From contig RHAU01000008.1 in NCBI GenBank assembly GCA_010032125.1, positions 1-13,138 on the forward strand: a DNA stretch of 13,138 bases, in the 5' to 3' direction. The number at the start of each line of letters is the position of its first letter. Positions within the stretch are counted from its first letter, which is position 1. Shown here piece after piece: positions 1 through 7,559 of this stretch. Source of the stretch: Actinomycetota bacterium. GTDB taxonomy: Bacteria; Actinomycetota; Actinomycetes; Nanopelagicales; Nanopelagicaceae. The translations under genes and the position numbers were made by a program. The notes beneath the pieces are model-generated. The model worked only from the letters and a program-made list of their open reading frames with translations, ran no database searches and was not told the DNA's origin.

Positions 1-2
1 CC

Positions 3-98
3 GCTCCTGATTTCCATGGGCCTTGGATAACTGCTGAGGTGACATCGAGAGGTGAACTATCCACATCTCAAACGCCATCGACTCATACGAACGTATGA
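3..98 (+). CDS. Possible C-terminal tail of an upstream gene (5' end outside window)
   Basis: Frame 3 is open from the left edge of the window and ends at a TGA at 96-98, giving about 31 residues beginning APDFHGPW and ending in a Ser/Thr-rich stretch. The other two plus-strand frames meet stops almost at once (frame 2 at 8-10, frame 1 at 28-30), so if a plus-strand gene enters from the left this is its most likely frame. It would overlap the start of the next gene by 47 bases. I do not recognise the sequence, and 31 residues are too few to assign a family. It could equally be a chance open frame, with the upstream gene ending at the TAA at 28-30. Confidence 0.3.
   Translation, partial: APDFHGPWITAEVTSRGELSTSQTPSTHTNV
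36..42 (+). promoter_or_regulatory. Shine-Dalgarno site for the Rv3235-like gene
   Basis: GAGGTGA is a seven-base match to the anti-Shine-Dalgarno sequence and lies 9 bases before the GTG at 52. This supports the GTG over the next in-frame ATG at 133. A stop in the same frame at 40-42 rules out a start further upstream. Confidence 0.65.
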
Positions 99-597
99 GC
101 ACAATCGCTCTTTATTTGATGATGATTCGCCGATGACACCTGACCACCAAGAATCTTTTCAAGAGTATTTCCAATTCTTCTCACCAGCAATCGAGGAGAC
201 TAAGCCTGCTACCCGAAAGCTCTATCTGATACCGACAACGCATGGTGAAAATTTCGACCCAGATTTTGCGCCAAATCCATCACCATTAAGTGAGCTTCCC
301 AATATCGAGCGGTGGACACTGACATACACGATTTGCGCTATCGAGATCCTTGCCGGTCGCCGACCTATTGCACAACTTGCACGTTCCACTCACCGATACA
401 CCTATAACGAAATCTCATCAAAAATCGGATCAATACGTGAAGTGCCAAAGATTAGAAAGATTCATCGGCACCAACCTATTGACGGCGTCATTGAAGTGAC
501 TGTGACTCTTGCCTTCACCAAACGAGTACGTGCGCTTGTAGCTAGATTCGAAGGAGTCGACCGCCGTTGGCTCTGTACTGAATTTGCGCTGATTTAG
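52..597 (+). CDS. Rv3235 family protein (DUF6459-like), unknown function
   Basis: This is a 181-residue protein with no signal peptide or membrane segment visible. The N-terminal 80 residues are polar, acidic and low in conservation signals. The C-terminal half (about 85-181) looks like the conserved domain of the actinobacterial Rv3235 family: a helix with AIEILAGRRPIAQLAR (96-111) and a terminal strand region with RVRALVARFEG (158-168) followed by RRWLCTEF (171-178). In Mycobacterium and Streptomyces the family also lies next to secA, so the neighbourhood agrees. Its function is unknown; no catalytic motif is apparent. The GTG start at 52 is supported by a strong GAGGTGA site at 36-42. The gene converges on secA with only 6 bases between the stop codons, and no hairpin is visible in that gap. 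The family call rests on my recognition of these motifs and on synteny, not on a search. Confidence 0.8.
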   Translation: MNYPHLKRHRLIRTYEHNRSLFDDDSPMTPDHQESFQEYFQFFSPAIEETKPATRKLYLIPTTHGENFDPDFAPNPSPLSELPNIERWTLTYTICAIEILAGRRPIAQLARSTHRYTYNEISSKIGSIREVPKIRKIHRHQPIDGVIEVTVTLAFTKRVRALVARFEGVDRRWLCTEFALI

Positions 598-603
598 TCA
601 GAT

Positions 604-3279
604 TTACGAAGCGCCGTGGCAGCGTTTGTATTTCTTTCCCGAACCGCACGGACACGGAGCGTTACGTGAAACCCCGTCGCCAGTTGTCGAGCTGACGGAG
701 GTTGCTCCGCTCTCACTGGGAGCCGAATACGTCAACTCTTGTGGTGCTTCGGTTACGACACCTTTTGCCTCTACTTGTGAATCTTCAACTTTAACTTCGA
801 CATTAAAAAGATAACCGACAATCTCTTCCTTCATCGCCTCCATCATCGCCGCGAAAAGTTCGTAGCCTTCCTTTTGATACTCAACGAGTGGATCGCGCTG
901 GGCCATAGCACGAAGACCGATTCCTTCTTGTAGATAGTCCATCTCGTAAAGATGTTCACGCCACTTTCGATCTAAGACGGAGAGAAGAATTTTTCGTTCA
1001 AGTTCTCGAATGACTTCACCGCCAAGTTCTGATTCACGCTTGGCGTAAGCCTCGAAGATATCAGTGACGACGCGTTCTGCAATGAAATCGGCATCAAGTC
1101 CTGTTCTTCCGCCTACTTCTTTTTCGAGATCTTCTACCGTGAAGGTGATGGGATAAATTGATTTCAGAACTGTCCACAACTGATTGAGATCCCACTCTTC
1201 AGGGAAACCTTCAGCCGTCGCAGCCGCTACATAACCGCGAATAGTGTCTTCAATAAAACCTTTGACCTGCTCAGTTAAATCAGCACCTTCTAGGACTTCG
1301 CGTCGCTCTTGATAAATCACTTCTCGTTGTTTATTCATGACATCGTCATACTTCAAAACATTCTTGCGCATTTCAAAGTTCTGTGATTCAACTTGTGTTT
1401 GTGCTGATTTGATGGCGTTAGTGACCATTTTGGATTCAATCGGAGTATCTTCCGGAATTCCTGCAGCAGTGAGGAAACGCTCTACTAAGGCAGAATTAAA
1501 ACGCCGCATCAAATCATCTTGGAGCGAAAGGTAGAAACGTGATTCGCCTGGATCACCTTGGCGACCGGAGCGGCCTCGCAACTGATTATCAATTCGTCGA
1601 GACTCATGGCGCTCTGTTCCAAGAACGTAGAGACCACCAAGTGCAACAACTTTTTCATGCTGTTCGGCAACCGCAGCCTTCTGTTTGCTCAGTTCATCTG
1701 GCCACAAAGATTCGTATTGCTCAGAATTCTCGACGGGTGAGATTCCATTTCGCTGTAATTCAAAATCCGCCATGAATTCTGGGTTTCCACCCAACATGAT
1801 GTCGGTACCACGTCCCGCCATATTTGTAGCAACCGTGACAGCACCGATAGTTCCTGCGCGAGCGATGATGGCGGCTTCACGTTCATGCTGCTTTGCATTG
1901 AGAACTTCGTGTGGGACTCCGCGTCGACGAAGAGTTTGTGAGAGTAATTCTGACTTTTCAACGCTTACCGTTCCTACCAATACTGGTTGGCCTTTTCGAT
2001 GGCGTTCGGTGATGTCATCAGCAACTGCTTCGAACTTAGCCGCTTCAGTCTTGTAGACAAGATCTGATTGGTCCTGGCGTTGCATCTCTTTGTTCGTAGG
2101 GATTGGGATTACTCCGAGTTTATAGATCTGCATGAATTCTGAAGCTTCAGTCATCGCCGTACCCGTCATACCGGCCAATTTTTCGTAAAGGCGGAAGTAG
2201 TTCTGCAGCGTTATGGTCGCAAGAGTTTGGTTCTCATCACGAATCTCAACTCTTTCTTTTGCTTCAAGCGCCTGATGCAAACCTTCGCTATATCGACGGC
2301 CTGAGAGAACGCGACCAGTGTGCTCATCAACGATGAGAAGTTCACCATTCATGATGACATAATCTCGATCGCGCTTAAAAAGCTCTTTAGCTTTGAGAGC
2401 ATTGTTGAGATAGCCGATCATCGGCGTATTTACTGCTTCATAGAGGTTGTCGATATTGAGCATCCGCTCAACTTTTGCTACGCCACCATCCAAGATGCCA
2501 GTCGTGCGTTTCTTTTCATCAACTTCGTAATCTTCGCCGCGAACTAGGCGTGCGGCAATGTTTGCAAATTCTATGTACCACTTAGTGGCCTTTTCTGCCG
2601 GGCCGCTGATGATTAATGGGGTACGGGCTTCATCGATAAGAATCGAGTCCACTTCATCGACGATGGCGAAGTTATGCTCTCTCTGGACGCAGTCAGCGAG
2701 ATTCCACGCCATGTTGTCGCGTAGGTAATCAAAACCAAACTCATTATTTGTTCCGTAGGTGATATCTGCCGAATATTGCATTCGTCTCTCGGCTGGTGTC
2801 ATGGAGGCGAGAATGACGCCAACTTTCAATCCTAAGAAGCGATGAATTCGACCCATCCACTCGCTATCACGTTCGGCAAGATAATCATTGGTTGTGACTA
2901 TGTGTACGCCTCGTCCAGTCAAAGCATTGAGATACGAAGGCAACGTTGCTACGAGAGTTTTACCTTCACCGGTTCGCATTTCCGCGATATTTCCCAGATG
3001 AAGCGCAGCTCCACCCATAATCTGAACGTCATAGTGGCGCTGTCCTAATGTTCGTTTCGACGCTTCGCGCACGACGGCAAAAGCTTCTGGCAATAGTTCA
3101 TCGAGAGACTCGCCGGATGCAAGGCGAGACTTAAATTTCTCCGTCATCTCACGAAGTTCAGAATCTGAAAGCTTGGAAAAAGTATTTTCATGTGAATTAA
3201 CGGCATCGGCGATTTTCTCTAGCCGCTTGAGTGCGCGACCTTCGCCTGCGCGAAGGATTTTGTCTAACAGCGCTACCAC
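604..3279 (-). CDS. secA: Preprotein translocase subunit SecA (ATPase motor)
   Basis: SecA is the peripheral-membrane ATPase that drives unfolded preproteins through the SecYEG channel. With the start chosen here it has 891 residues, normal for the family. Visible in order: the N-terminal LLDKILRAGEGRALKRL; Walker A MRTGEGKT (about 101-108); Walker B VDEVDS (about 207-212) followed by IDEARTPLIISGP; the preprotein cross-linking region; GTVSVEKSE (about 436-444) and GRGTDIMLGGNP (about 489-500) of the second helicase fold; the arginine-finger region QLRGRSGRQGDPGESRF (about 566-582); the scaffold and wing regions; and a C-terminal zinc-binding SEC-C motif with Cys at about 876, 878 and 887 and His at 888. 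The frame stays open up to 3354, but I chose GTG at 3277-3279. It has GAAAGG 7 bases upstream, it gives the usual SecA N-terminus, and it leaves a 25-base gap after the upstream phosphoribosyltransferase gene instead of an overlap. No hpf/raiA gene precedes it, unlike in Mycobacterium. Confidence 0.97.
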   Translation of the reverse strand: MVALLDKILRAGEGRALKRLEKIADAVNSHENTFSKLSDSELREMTEKFKSRLASGESLDELLPEAFAVVREASKRTLGQRHYDVQIMGGAALHLGNIAEMRTGEGKTLVATLPSYLNALTGRGVHIVTTNDYLAERDSEWMGRIHRFLGLKVGVILASMTPAERRMQYSADITYGTNNEFGFDYLRDNMAWNLADCVQREHNFAIVDEVDSILIDEARTPLIISGPAEKATKWYIEFANIAARLVRGEDYEVDEKKRTTGILDGGVAKVERMLNIDNLYEAVNTPMIGYLNNALKAKELFKRDRDYVIMNGELLIVDEHTGRVLSGRRYSEGLHQALEAKERVEIRDENQTLATITLQNYFRLYEKLAGMTGTAMTEASEFMQIYKLGVIPIPTNKEMQRQDQSDLVYKTEAAKFEAVADDITERHRKGQPVLVGTVSVEKSELLSQTLRRRGVPHEVLNAKQHEREAAIIARAGTIGAVTVATNMAGRGTDIMLGGNPEFMADFELQRNGISPVENSEQYESLWPDELSKQKAAVAEQHEKVVALGGLYVLGTERHESRRIDNQLRGRSGRQGDPGESRFYLSLQDDLMRRFNSALVERFLTAAGIPEDTPIESKMVTNAIKSAQTQVESQNFEMRKNVLKYDDVMNKQREVIYQERREVLEGADLTEQVKGFIEDTIRGYVAAATAEGFPEEWDLNQLWTVLKSIYPITFTVEDLEKEVGGRTGLDADFIAERVVTDIFEAYAKRESELGGEVIRELERKILLSVLDRKWREHLYEMDYLQEGIGLRAMAQRDPLVEYQKEGYELFAAMMEAMKEEIVGYLFNVEVKVEDSQVEAKGVVTEAPQELTYSAPSESGATSVSSTTGDGVSRNAPCPCGSGKKYKRCHGAS

Positions 3280-3286
3280 ACCTGAA

Positions 3287-3292
3287 CCTTTC
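3287..3292 (-). promoter_or_regulatory. Shine-Dalgarno site setting the secA start
   Basis: On the minus strand GAAAGG lies 7 bases before the GTG at 3279-3277. It decides against the longer reading that begins at 3354, which would add 25 residues with no resemblance to SecA N-termini and would overlap the preceding gene. Confidence 0.6.
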
Positions 3293-3304
3293 GTTAAGAG
3301 CGCC

Positions 3305-4003
3305 CTATCGTATTGGTATGCGCGCAGGTGATGCACATGCAGCCGCTCCTGCAATGACTGTCAGATTCCTCTCTTTGAGGGCTCGATAGGCGCTTGCCAT
3401 GGTGCTTCCCGTAGTTATTACATCGTCGACAATGATGACCGGATTTGCCGCAAAGTTTTTTTCACTTTTCACTGGAAGTTTCACTCGATATGCACTCTTC
3501 ATATTTGCAACGCGCTCTTTGGACGTTAGGCCGGATTGATCTCTAACTGACCTCTGAATTTCTAAAATCTCAGCGACTGAGTAATGAGTCTCTGACTTAG
3601 AACTCATTATCTTGGTAACTTCCGAAAGAATTGGAATAAGAAATTTCTCTCCTCTCCTTCGAATGGAACTGCGCTTTGAGGGAATCGGTACAAGGAAGCA
3701 TTCTTTGAAATTCTGGGGTGTTGCACTTGCAAGTAATTGTGCGATAGCCGTTGCAAGCATTGATTGTGCTTGCACATTTCCATTCTCTTTGGCAAGAAGA
3801 ACCACACGCGACACCTCTATTGAATATGGCGCAATCGCATAAATCGGAAACGGAATTTTCTGGACTATTGAAGGTTGGTAAGTCCAATACAGTGCACAGT
3901 CATCACATAATGAACTACCGCCTTTGTAGCAACCCAAACATTGCGTCGGATAAATAAGACTCGTAAGACCCTTGACTACGTCAGTGATGAATTGCCTCAT
4001 CAA
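3305..4003 (-). CDS. comF: ComF-family phosphoribosyltransferase-like protein
   Basis: This is a 232-residue protein of the ComF/GntX type: an N-terminal zinc ribbon fused to a type I phosphoribosyltransferase fold. The ribbon is seen as two CxxC pairs (C22/C25 and C33/C36). The PRPP-binding loop VIIVDDVITTGST lies at 189-201, preceded by conserved stretches VPIPSK (105-110), RRRGEK (115-120) and RDQSGLTSKER (154-164). In Gram-positive competence and Gram-negative DNA uptake, ComF relatives are needed for handling incoming DNA, but the biochemical role is not settled, and actinobacterial members are simply conserved upstream of secA (as Rv3242c). The start is uncertain: TTG at 4001-4003 is followed directly by ATG at 3998-4000, and neither has a good ribosome-binding site. 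The ATG would give 231 residues. It follows mtrB after 44 bases, where Mycobacterium has lpqB. Confidence 0.9.
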   Translation of the reverse strand: MMRQFITDVVKGLTSLIYPTQCLGCYKGGSSLCDDCALYWTYQPSIVQKIPFPIYAIAPYSIEVSRVVLLAKENGNVQAQSMLATAIAQLLASATPQNFKECFLVPIPSKRSSIRRRGEKFLIPILSEVTKIMSSKSETHYSVAEILEIQRSVRDQSGLTSKERVANMKSAYRVKLPVKSEKNFAANPVIIVDDVITTGSTMASAYRALKERNLTVIAGAAACASPARIPIR

Positions 4004-4047
4004 CGAATAGAGGCATTTACATCTCTCTAGGTTTGAAATTTCCTCTC

Positions 4048-5586
4048 TTAGTTGGGGATTTCAGAGAGTGGCGTAGAAGAAAGTTGTGCGCCATGTACTC
4101 TCGGTATAGAGAGAACGAAATTGGAACCCTTTCCGATCTCACCCCAGACTTTGATAATGCCGCCGTGAAGAGCGGCATCGTCTTTCGCAATCGCTAAACC
4201 GAGTCCAGTTCCACCGCGAAGTCTCGAGCGAGATGGATCTGCACGCCAAAAGCGATCGAAAACTTGGGACATCTGTTGTTCTGTAAGCCCGACTCCGTAA
4301 TCGCGCACGCTCACCGAAACATCACTTTCGTTGCTAGCAACCGAAATATCGATCGGTAGCTGTTCGGCGTGATCAATTGCATTCGTAATTAAGTTACGCA
4401 AGATGCGCTCAAGACGTGGTTGGTCGCCATCGATTGTGATCGCCTCTGTAGGAAGCTGCAATCGAATCGGTGAGCCTTTCTCTGCCGCCAGGTTCGCGAG
4501 TTCATCGCTTACTTTTCGAACTATCTCTGAAACATCCACTTCCTTCATCGTTACAGATGCCACGTTTGCATCAAATCGGCTTACTTCAAGAAGATCTGCA
4601 AGTAACGCTTCAAATCTATCGATTTGAGAGAGAAGTAATTCTGCACTTCGCGCAACATTGGGATCGAATTCTGCTCGCGCATTATGAATAACATCCGCGG
4701 CCATTCGAATCGTCGTCAATGGCGTTCTCAATTCATGCGAAACATCCGAGACGAAACGTTGTTGTACCTTGGAAAGATTCTCAAGGCGAGTAATTTGGCT
4801 AGCTAATGTGCTGGCCATCTCGTTGAAAGCAGTTCCTAGTCGCGCGAGCTCGTCCTCACCTTTCTCCTCCATACGCTGTTGCAATTCACCCGAAGTCAAC
4901 TTCTCTGCAATTTCAGCCGCGGCCCGCACTCGTCGGATAATGCTTCTCAACACGAAGGTCGCCATCATCATCAAAATAATTATGAGAAGTAATCCCGCTC
5001 CCCACATAGCATTTCTGATGAGATCAATCGTTTTACTTTGTGCCTGAAATCCATAGGCGACATAAATTTCATATTGGCCTACGCGGGGTATATCAATAGT
5101 TTGGCCAATGAAGATTCCTTCTATTTGCTCGCCATTAAGGTATGTCAGAGTTCCCCTTGACCATTTGATTCCATCATGGGTTCTTACATCATTTCGAAGT
5201 GAATTGGGGACAGAAAGTGGTTCCAGGTCATTAGAGCTCATCTCCGCAGGGATGCCTTGCTCTACTTTTCCGTTCACACTAAAGAGAATTGTTTCTCGAC
5301 CTGATTCTTGAGCCGTGATATTTGTCGATTGAACAACTTCCTCTGCAAGTTTGAGAGGTGAAGTCGAATTTGTCACGCTTCCAATAATGAAGCGATAGTT
5401 TGCGTATTGAATCGCTGCCGATCCTTCGGCGATAGATGAATTGATTTTTTCTTCGATAATTCCATCGCTCAAACGAGAATAAAGATTCGAACCGATGGAA
5501 GAAATAACTGCAATTGCGGTGATAGATGAAATTACGAAAACTCTGAGAAATAGTGAGCGCCGAAGCGGGCCAAGTAACAGGCGCAC
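4048..5586 (-). CDS. mtrB: Sensor histidine kinase MtrB
   Basis: This is a 512-residue membrane sensor kinase partnered with MtrA, encoded 3 bases upstream. It has a first transmembrane helix (about 12-32), an extracytoplasmic sensing region (about 35-190), a second helix (about 192-213), a HAMP linker (about 214-266), and a dimerisation/phosphoacceptor domain with SHELRTPL, where H284 is the predicted phosphorylation site. The C-terminal ATPase domain shows an N box NLITNAIDHA (398-407), a G1 box DYGVGL (429-434), an F box FDRFWRAD (443-450) and a G2 box GGTGLGLAI (458-466). In Mycobacterium and Corynebacterium MtrAB responds to envelope and osmotic conditions and controls cell-wall and division genes. 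The GTG start at 5584-5586 has no clear ribosome-binding site, so translation is probably coupled to mtrA. The lipoprotein gene lpqB, which normally follows mtrB and whose product modulates it, is absent. The assignment as MtrB rather than another kinase rests on synteny and domain layout. Confidence 0.92.
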   Translation of the reverse strand: MRLLLGPLRRSLFLRVFVISSITAIAVISSIGSNLYSRLSDGIIEEKINSSIAEGSAAIQYANYRFIIGSVTNSTSPLKLAEEVVQSTNITAQESGRETILFSVNGKVEQGIPAEMSSNDLEPLSVPNSLRNDVRTHDGIKWSRGTLTYLNGEQIEGIFIGQTIDIPRVGQYEIYVAYGFQAQSKTIDLIRNAMWGAGLLLIIILMMMATFVLRSIIRRVRAAAEIAEKLTSGELQQRMEEKGEDELARLGTAFNEMASTLASQITRLENLSKVQQRFVSDVSHELRTPLTTIRMAADVIHNARAEFDPNVARSAELLLSQIDRFEALLADLLEVSRFDANVASVTMKEVDVSEIVRKVSDELANLAAEKGSPIRLQLPTEAITIDGDQPRLERILRNLITNAIDHAEQLPIDISVASNESDVSVSVRDYGVGLTEQQMSQVFDRFWRADPSRSRLRGGTGLGLAIAKDDAALHGGIIKVWGEIGKGSNFVLSIPRVHGAQLSSTPLSEIPN

Positions 5587-5589
5587 TAG

Positions 5590-6279
5590 TTAACCGCGTG
5601 CGGAAGAGCCGCCAGCTTTATATCCAACGCCTCTAACCGTGAGAATAATTGTCGGATTTTCGGGATCATGCTCAATCTTTGCTCGTAAACGTTGGATATG
5701 AACATTGACCAAGCGAGTATCCGTTGAATTGCGATAGCCCCACACTTCAATGAGTAAGGTCTCTCGAGAAAAAACACGTCCTGGTTCGCGTGCAAGCGCC
5801 ACAAGTAGATCAAATTCAAGTCGAGTCAAAGGAATTTCACGCTCACCACGCATGACAGTGTGTTCGACTATATCGATTGCAAGATCGCCAATCGTGAGCG
5901 AACCATTAACTTCGCCCCCAGCTCGACGAAGTCGAGTTCTAATTCGAGCAACAAGTTCTGAAGGCTTGAACGGTTTGACCATATAGTCGTCAGCGCCTGC
6001 TTCAAGTCCTTTCACGATGTCATGTGTATCGCCCTTTGCAGTCAACATGACGATGGGCACTCGCGTGGATTCTTTTCTAATCTCTCTGCAGACAGTTATC
6101 CCATCTAATCCGGGAAGCATGATGTCCAGTAGAACGAGATCCGGTTGATTATTTCTAAAGACATCAACCGCTTCATCGCCATTGCTGACAAGATCCACTT
6201 CTATTCCAGCACCGTTTAGGACGATTCCAAGCATCTCTGCGAGATCTTGATCATCGTCAACAACGAGAACTGAGGTCAT
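5590..6279 (-). CDS. mtrA: Response regulator MtrA (OmpR/PhoB family)
   Basis: This is a 229-residue two-domain regulator. The receiver domain (about 1-115) has the acidic pair D8/D9, phosphoacceptor D52 in LVLLDIMLPG, T80 and K102 in YMVKPF. The C-terminal winged-helix DNA-binding domain (about 130-227) contains LTRLEFDLLVALAREPGRVF, the recognition-helix region with TRLVNVHIQRLRAKIE, and a final wing ILTVRGVGYK. The frame is open to 6297, but the ATG at 6277-6279 gives the canonical MTSVLVVDDD start. It overlaps the ahcY stop by one base (TAATG) and has GGGAG 11 bases upstream. MtrB is expected to phosphorylate it. In Mycobacterium the regulon includes cell-wall hydrolases and dnaA/ori functions; that is knowledge of relatives, and no target sites were identified here. 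In Mycobacterium tmk lies between sahH and mtrA; here the two genes touch. Confidence 0.94.
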   Translation of the reverse strand: MTSVLVVDDDQDLAEMLGIVLNGAGIEVDLVSNGDEAVDVFRNNQPDLVLLDIMLPGLDGITVCREIRKESTRVPIVMLTAKGDTHDIVKGLEAGADDYMVKPFKPSELVARIRTRLRRAGGEVNGSLTIGDLAIDIVEHTVMRGEREIPLTRLEFDLLVALAREPGRVFSRETLLIEVWGYRNSTDTRLVNVHIQRLRAKIEHDPENPTIILTVRGVGYKAGGSSARG

Positions 6280-7559
6280 TAGCTGCCGTGCTCCCACGAG
6301 TTGAGGTACTTCTCTTGAACCGTGGTTAATGAATCTATCTCCGCACCCATGCTCTTCAACTTCAAGGATGCAATTTCCTTATCCATCTCCTTGGGAACGT
6401 TATAAACGCCAGGCTTGAGATTTGCACCATCCTTAAGGAGCCATTCTGCTGCCAAGGCTTGATTTGCAAATGACATATCCAGAACCGCAGCGGGGCTACC
6501 TTCTGCAGCACCAAGATTTACTAACCGTCCTTCTGCGACAAGAAGAAGTCGTCTTCCATTTTTCAATCTGTATTCATCAGTAGCGTGGCGAATTCCTGAG
6601 CTCTTTTCAGCATTTTTTTCAAGCCACTCAACGTCAATTTCAATGTTGAAGTGTCCTGCATTTGCCAATATTGCTCCATCCTTCATTAATTCAAAATGTT
6701 CCTTAGAAATAATCGTTCTATTTCCAGTCACAGTGATGAAGAGATCTCCAATTTTTGCCGCCTCTGCCATTGGCATCACGCGAAATCCTTGCATCAGTGC
6801 ATCAAGAGCCTTTGTCGGATCAACTTCAGTAATGACAACGCTTGCCCCAAGTCCACGAGCGCGTTCGGCAACTCCCTTTCCGCAAAATCCAAAACCAGCA
6901 ACGACAAATACTTTGCCAGCAATGAGTTGATTTGTTGCACGGAAGATTGCATCCATCGCCGATTGTCCTGTGCCATATCGATTATCAAACATGTGTTTGG
7001 TGTCAGTGTCATTGACCGCGACCATCGGAAATTTCAGCGCACCATCTTTCGCCATTTGCTGAAGTCGAATGACGCCAGTAGTAGTTTCCTCGCAACCTCC
7101 AGCCACTTCACTGAGCAATTCAGTCCGCGTTGTGTGAAGTGTGTTGACAAGATCGCAACCATCGTCGAAAACTTGGTTTGGCTTAATATCTAAAGCGGCG
7201 TTGATGTGCTTGTAATAGCCATCTCGATCAATGCCCTTACGAGCAAATGTACTAATTCCATATTCGTGCACTAGAGCTGCAGCAACATCATCTTGTGTCG
7301 AGAGCGGATTTGAAGCACAGAGCGCGAGTTCAGCGCCGCCGGCTTTGAGAGTAATCATCAAATTTGCAGTCTCTGTTGTTACATGCATACACGCTGCGAA
7401 TCGGATGCCGACAAAAGGCTTCTCCTTCTCAAGTCTGGCACGTATTAAACCCAGTACCGGCATATTTCTATCTGCCCACTCGATTCGCTTCTTACCTTCA
7501 GCGGCTAGCGCTGGGTTGGTGATGTCATGTCGAGGAAGGGTGCCTGTTGCTGTACTCAC
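6279..7559 (-). CDS. ahcY: Adenosylhomocysteinase (S-adenosylhomocysteine hydrolase), short archaeal/Thermotoga-like form
   Basis: AhcY reversibly splits S-adenosylhomocysteine into adenosine and homocysteine, relieving product inhibition of methyltransferases. At 426 residues it is shorter than the mycobacterial form (about 495). Visible motifs: the substrate-side CMHVTTETANL (57-67), DDGCDL (132-137), EETTTG (157-162), the catalytic Lys/Asp region TDTKHMFDNRYGTGQS (185-200, K188 and D192), the NAD-binding glycine motif GFGFCGKG (222-229) with the acidic end of the second strand in TEVDP (244-248), and NAGHFNIEID (300-309). The FDNRYGTGQS and GFGFCGKG variants and the ending YLNSWEHGS resemble archaeal and Thermotoga enzymes; the C-terminal Lys/Tyr tail that reaches the partner subunit in classical enzymes is missing. 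The start is GTG at 7557-7559 after a purine-rich GAGAGAGA stretch. A related activity, S-inosylhomocysteine hydrolysis, is known in this branch, so substrate preference is not certain. Confidence 0.94.
   Translation of the reverse strand: MSTATGTLPRHDITNPALAAEGKKRIEWADRNMPVLGLIRARLEKEKPFVGIRFAACMHVTTETANLMITLKAGGAELALCASNPLSTQDDVAAALVHEYGISTFARKGIDRDGYYKHINAALDIKPNQVFDDGCDLVNTLHTTRTELLSEVAGGCEETTTGVIRLQQMAKDGALKFPMVAVNDTDTKHMFDNRYGTGQSAMDAIFRATNQLIAGKVFVVAGFGFCGKGVAERARGLGASVVITEVDPTKALDALMQGFRVMPMAEAAKIGDLFITVTGNRTIISKEHFELMKDGAILANAGHFNIEIDVEWLEKNAEKSSGIRHATDEYRLKNGRRLLLVAEGRLVNLGAAEGSPAAVLDMSFANQALAAEWLLKDGANLKPGVYNVPKEMDKEIASLKLKSMGAEIDSLTTVQEKYLNSWEHGS

Noticed and set aside
1685..2056. 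Plus-strand open frame of 123 residues inside secA
   Set aside because: It lies fully antisense to a region of SecA with clear conserved helicase motifs, and its Ser/Arg-rich composition is what antisense frames of such genes give.
3280..3354. N-terminal extension of SecA starting at 3354
   Set aside because: The 25 extra residues do not look like any SecA N-terminus, they overlap the ComF gene end, and the GTG at 3279 has a well-spaced ribosome-binding site and gives the standard start.
4033..4060. Hairpin with arms GAAATTTCC and GGGGATTTC between mtrB and the ComF gene
   Set aside because: Its stem needs two G-U pairs that form only in a plus-strand transcript; in the minus-strand mRNA these become C-A mismatches, and no T-run follows, so it is not a terminator for these genes.
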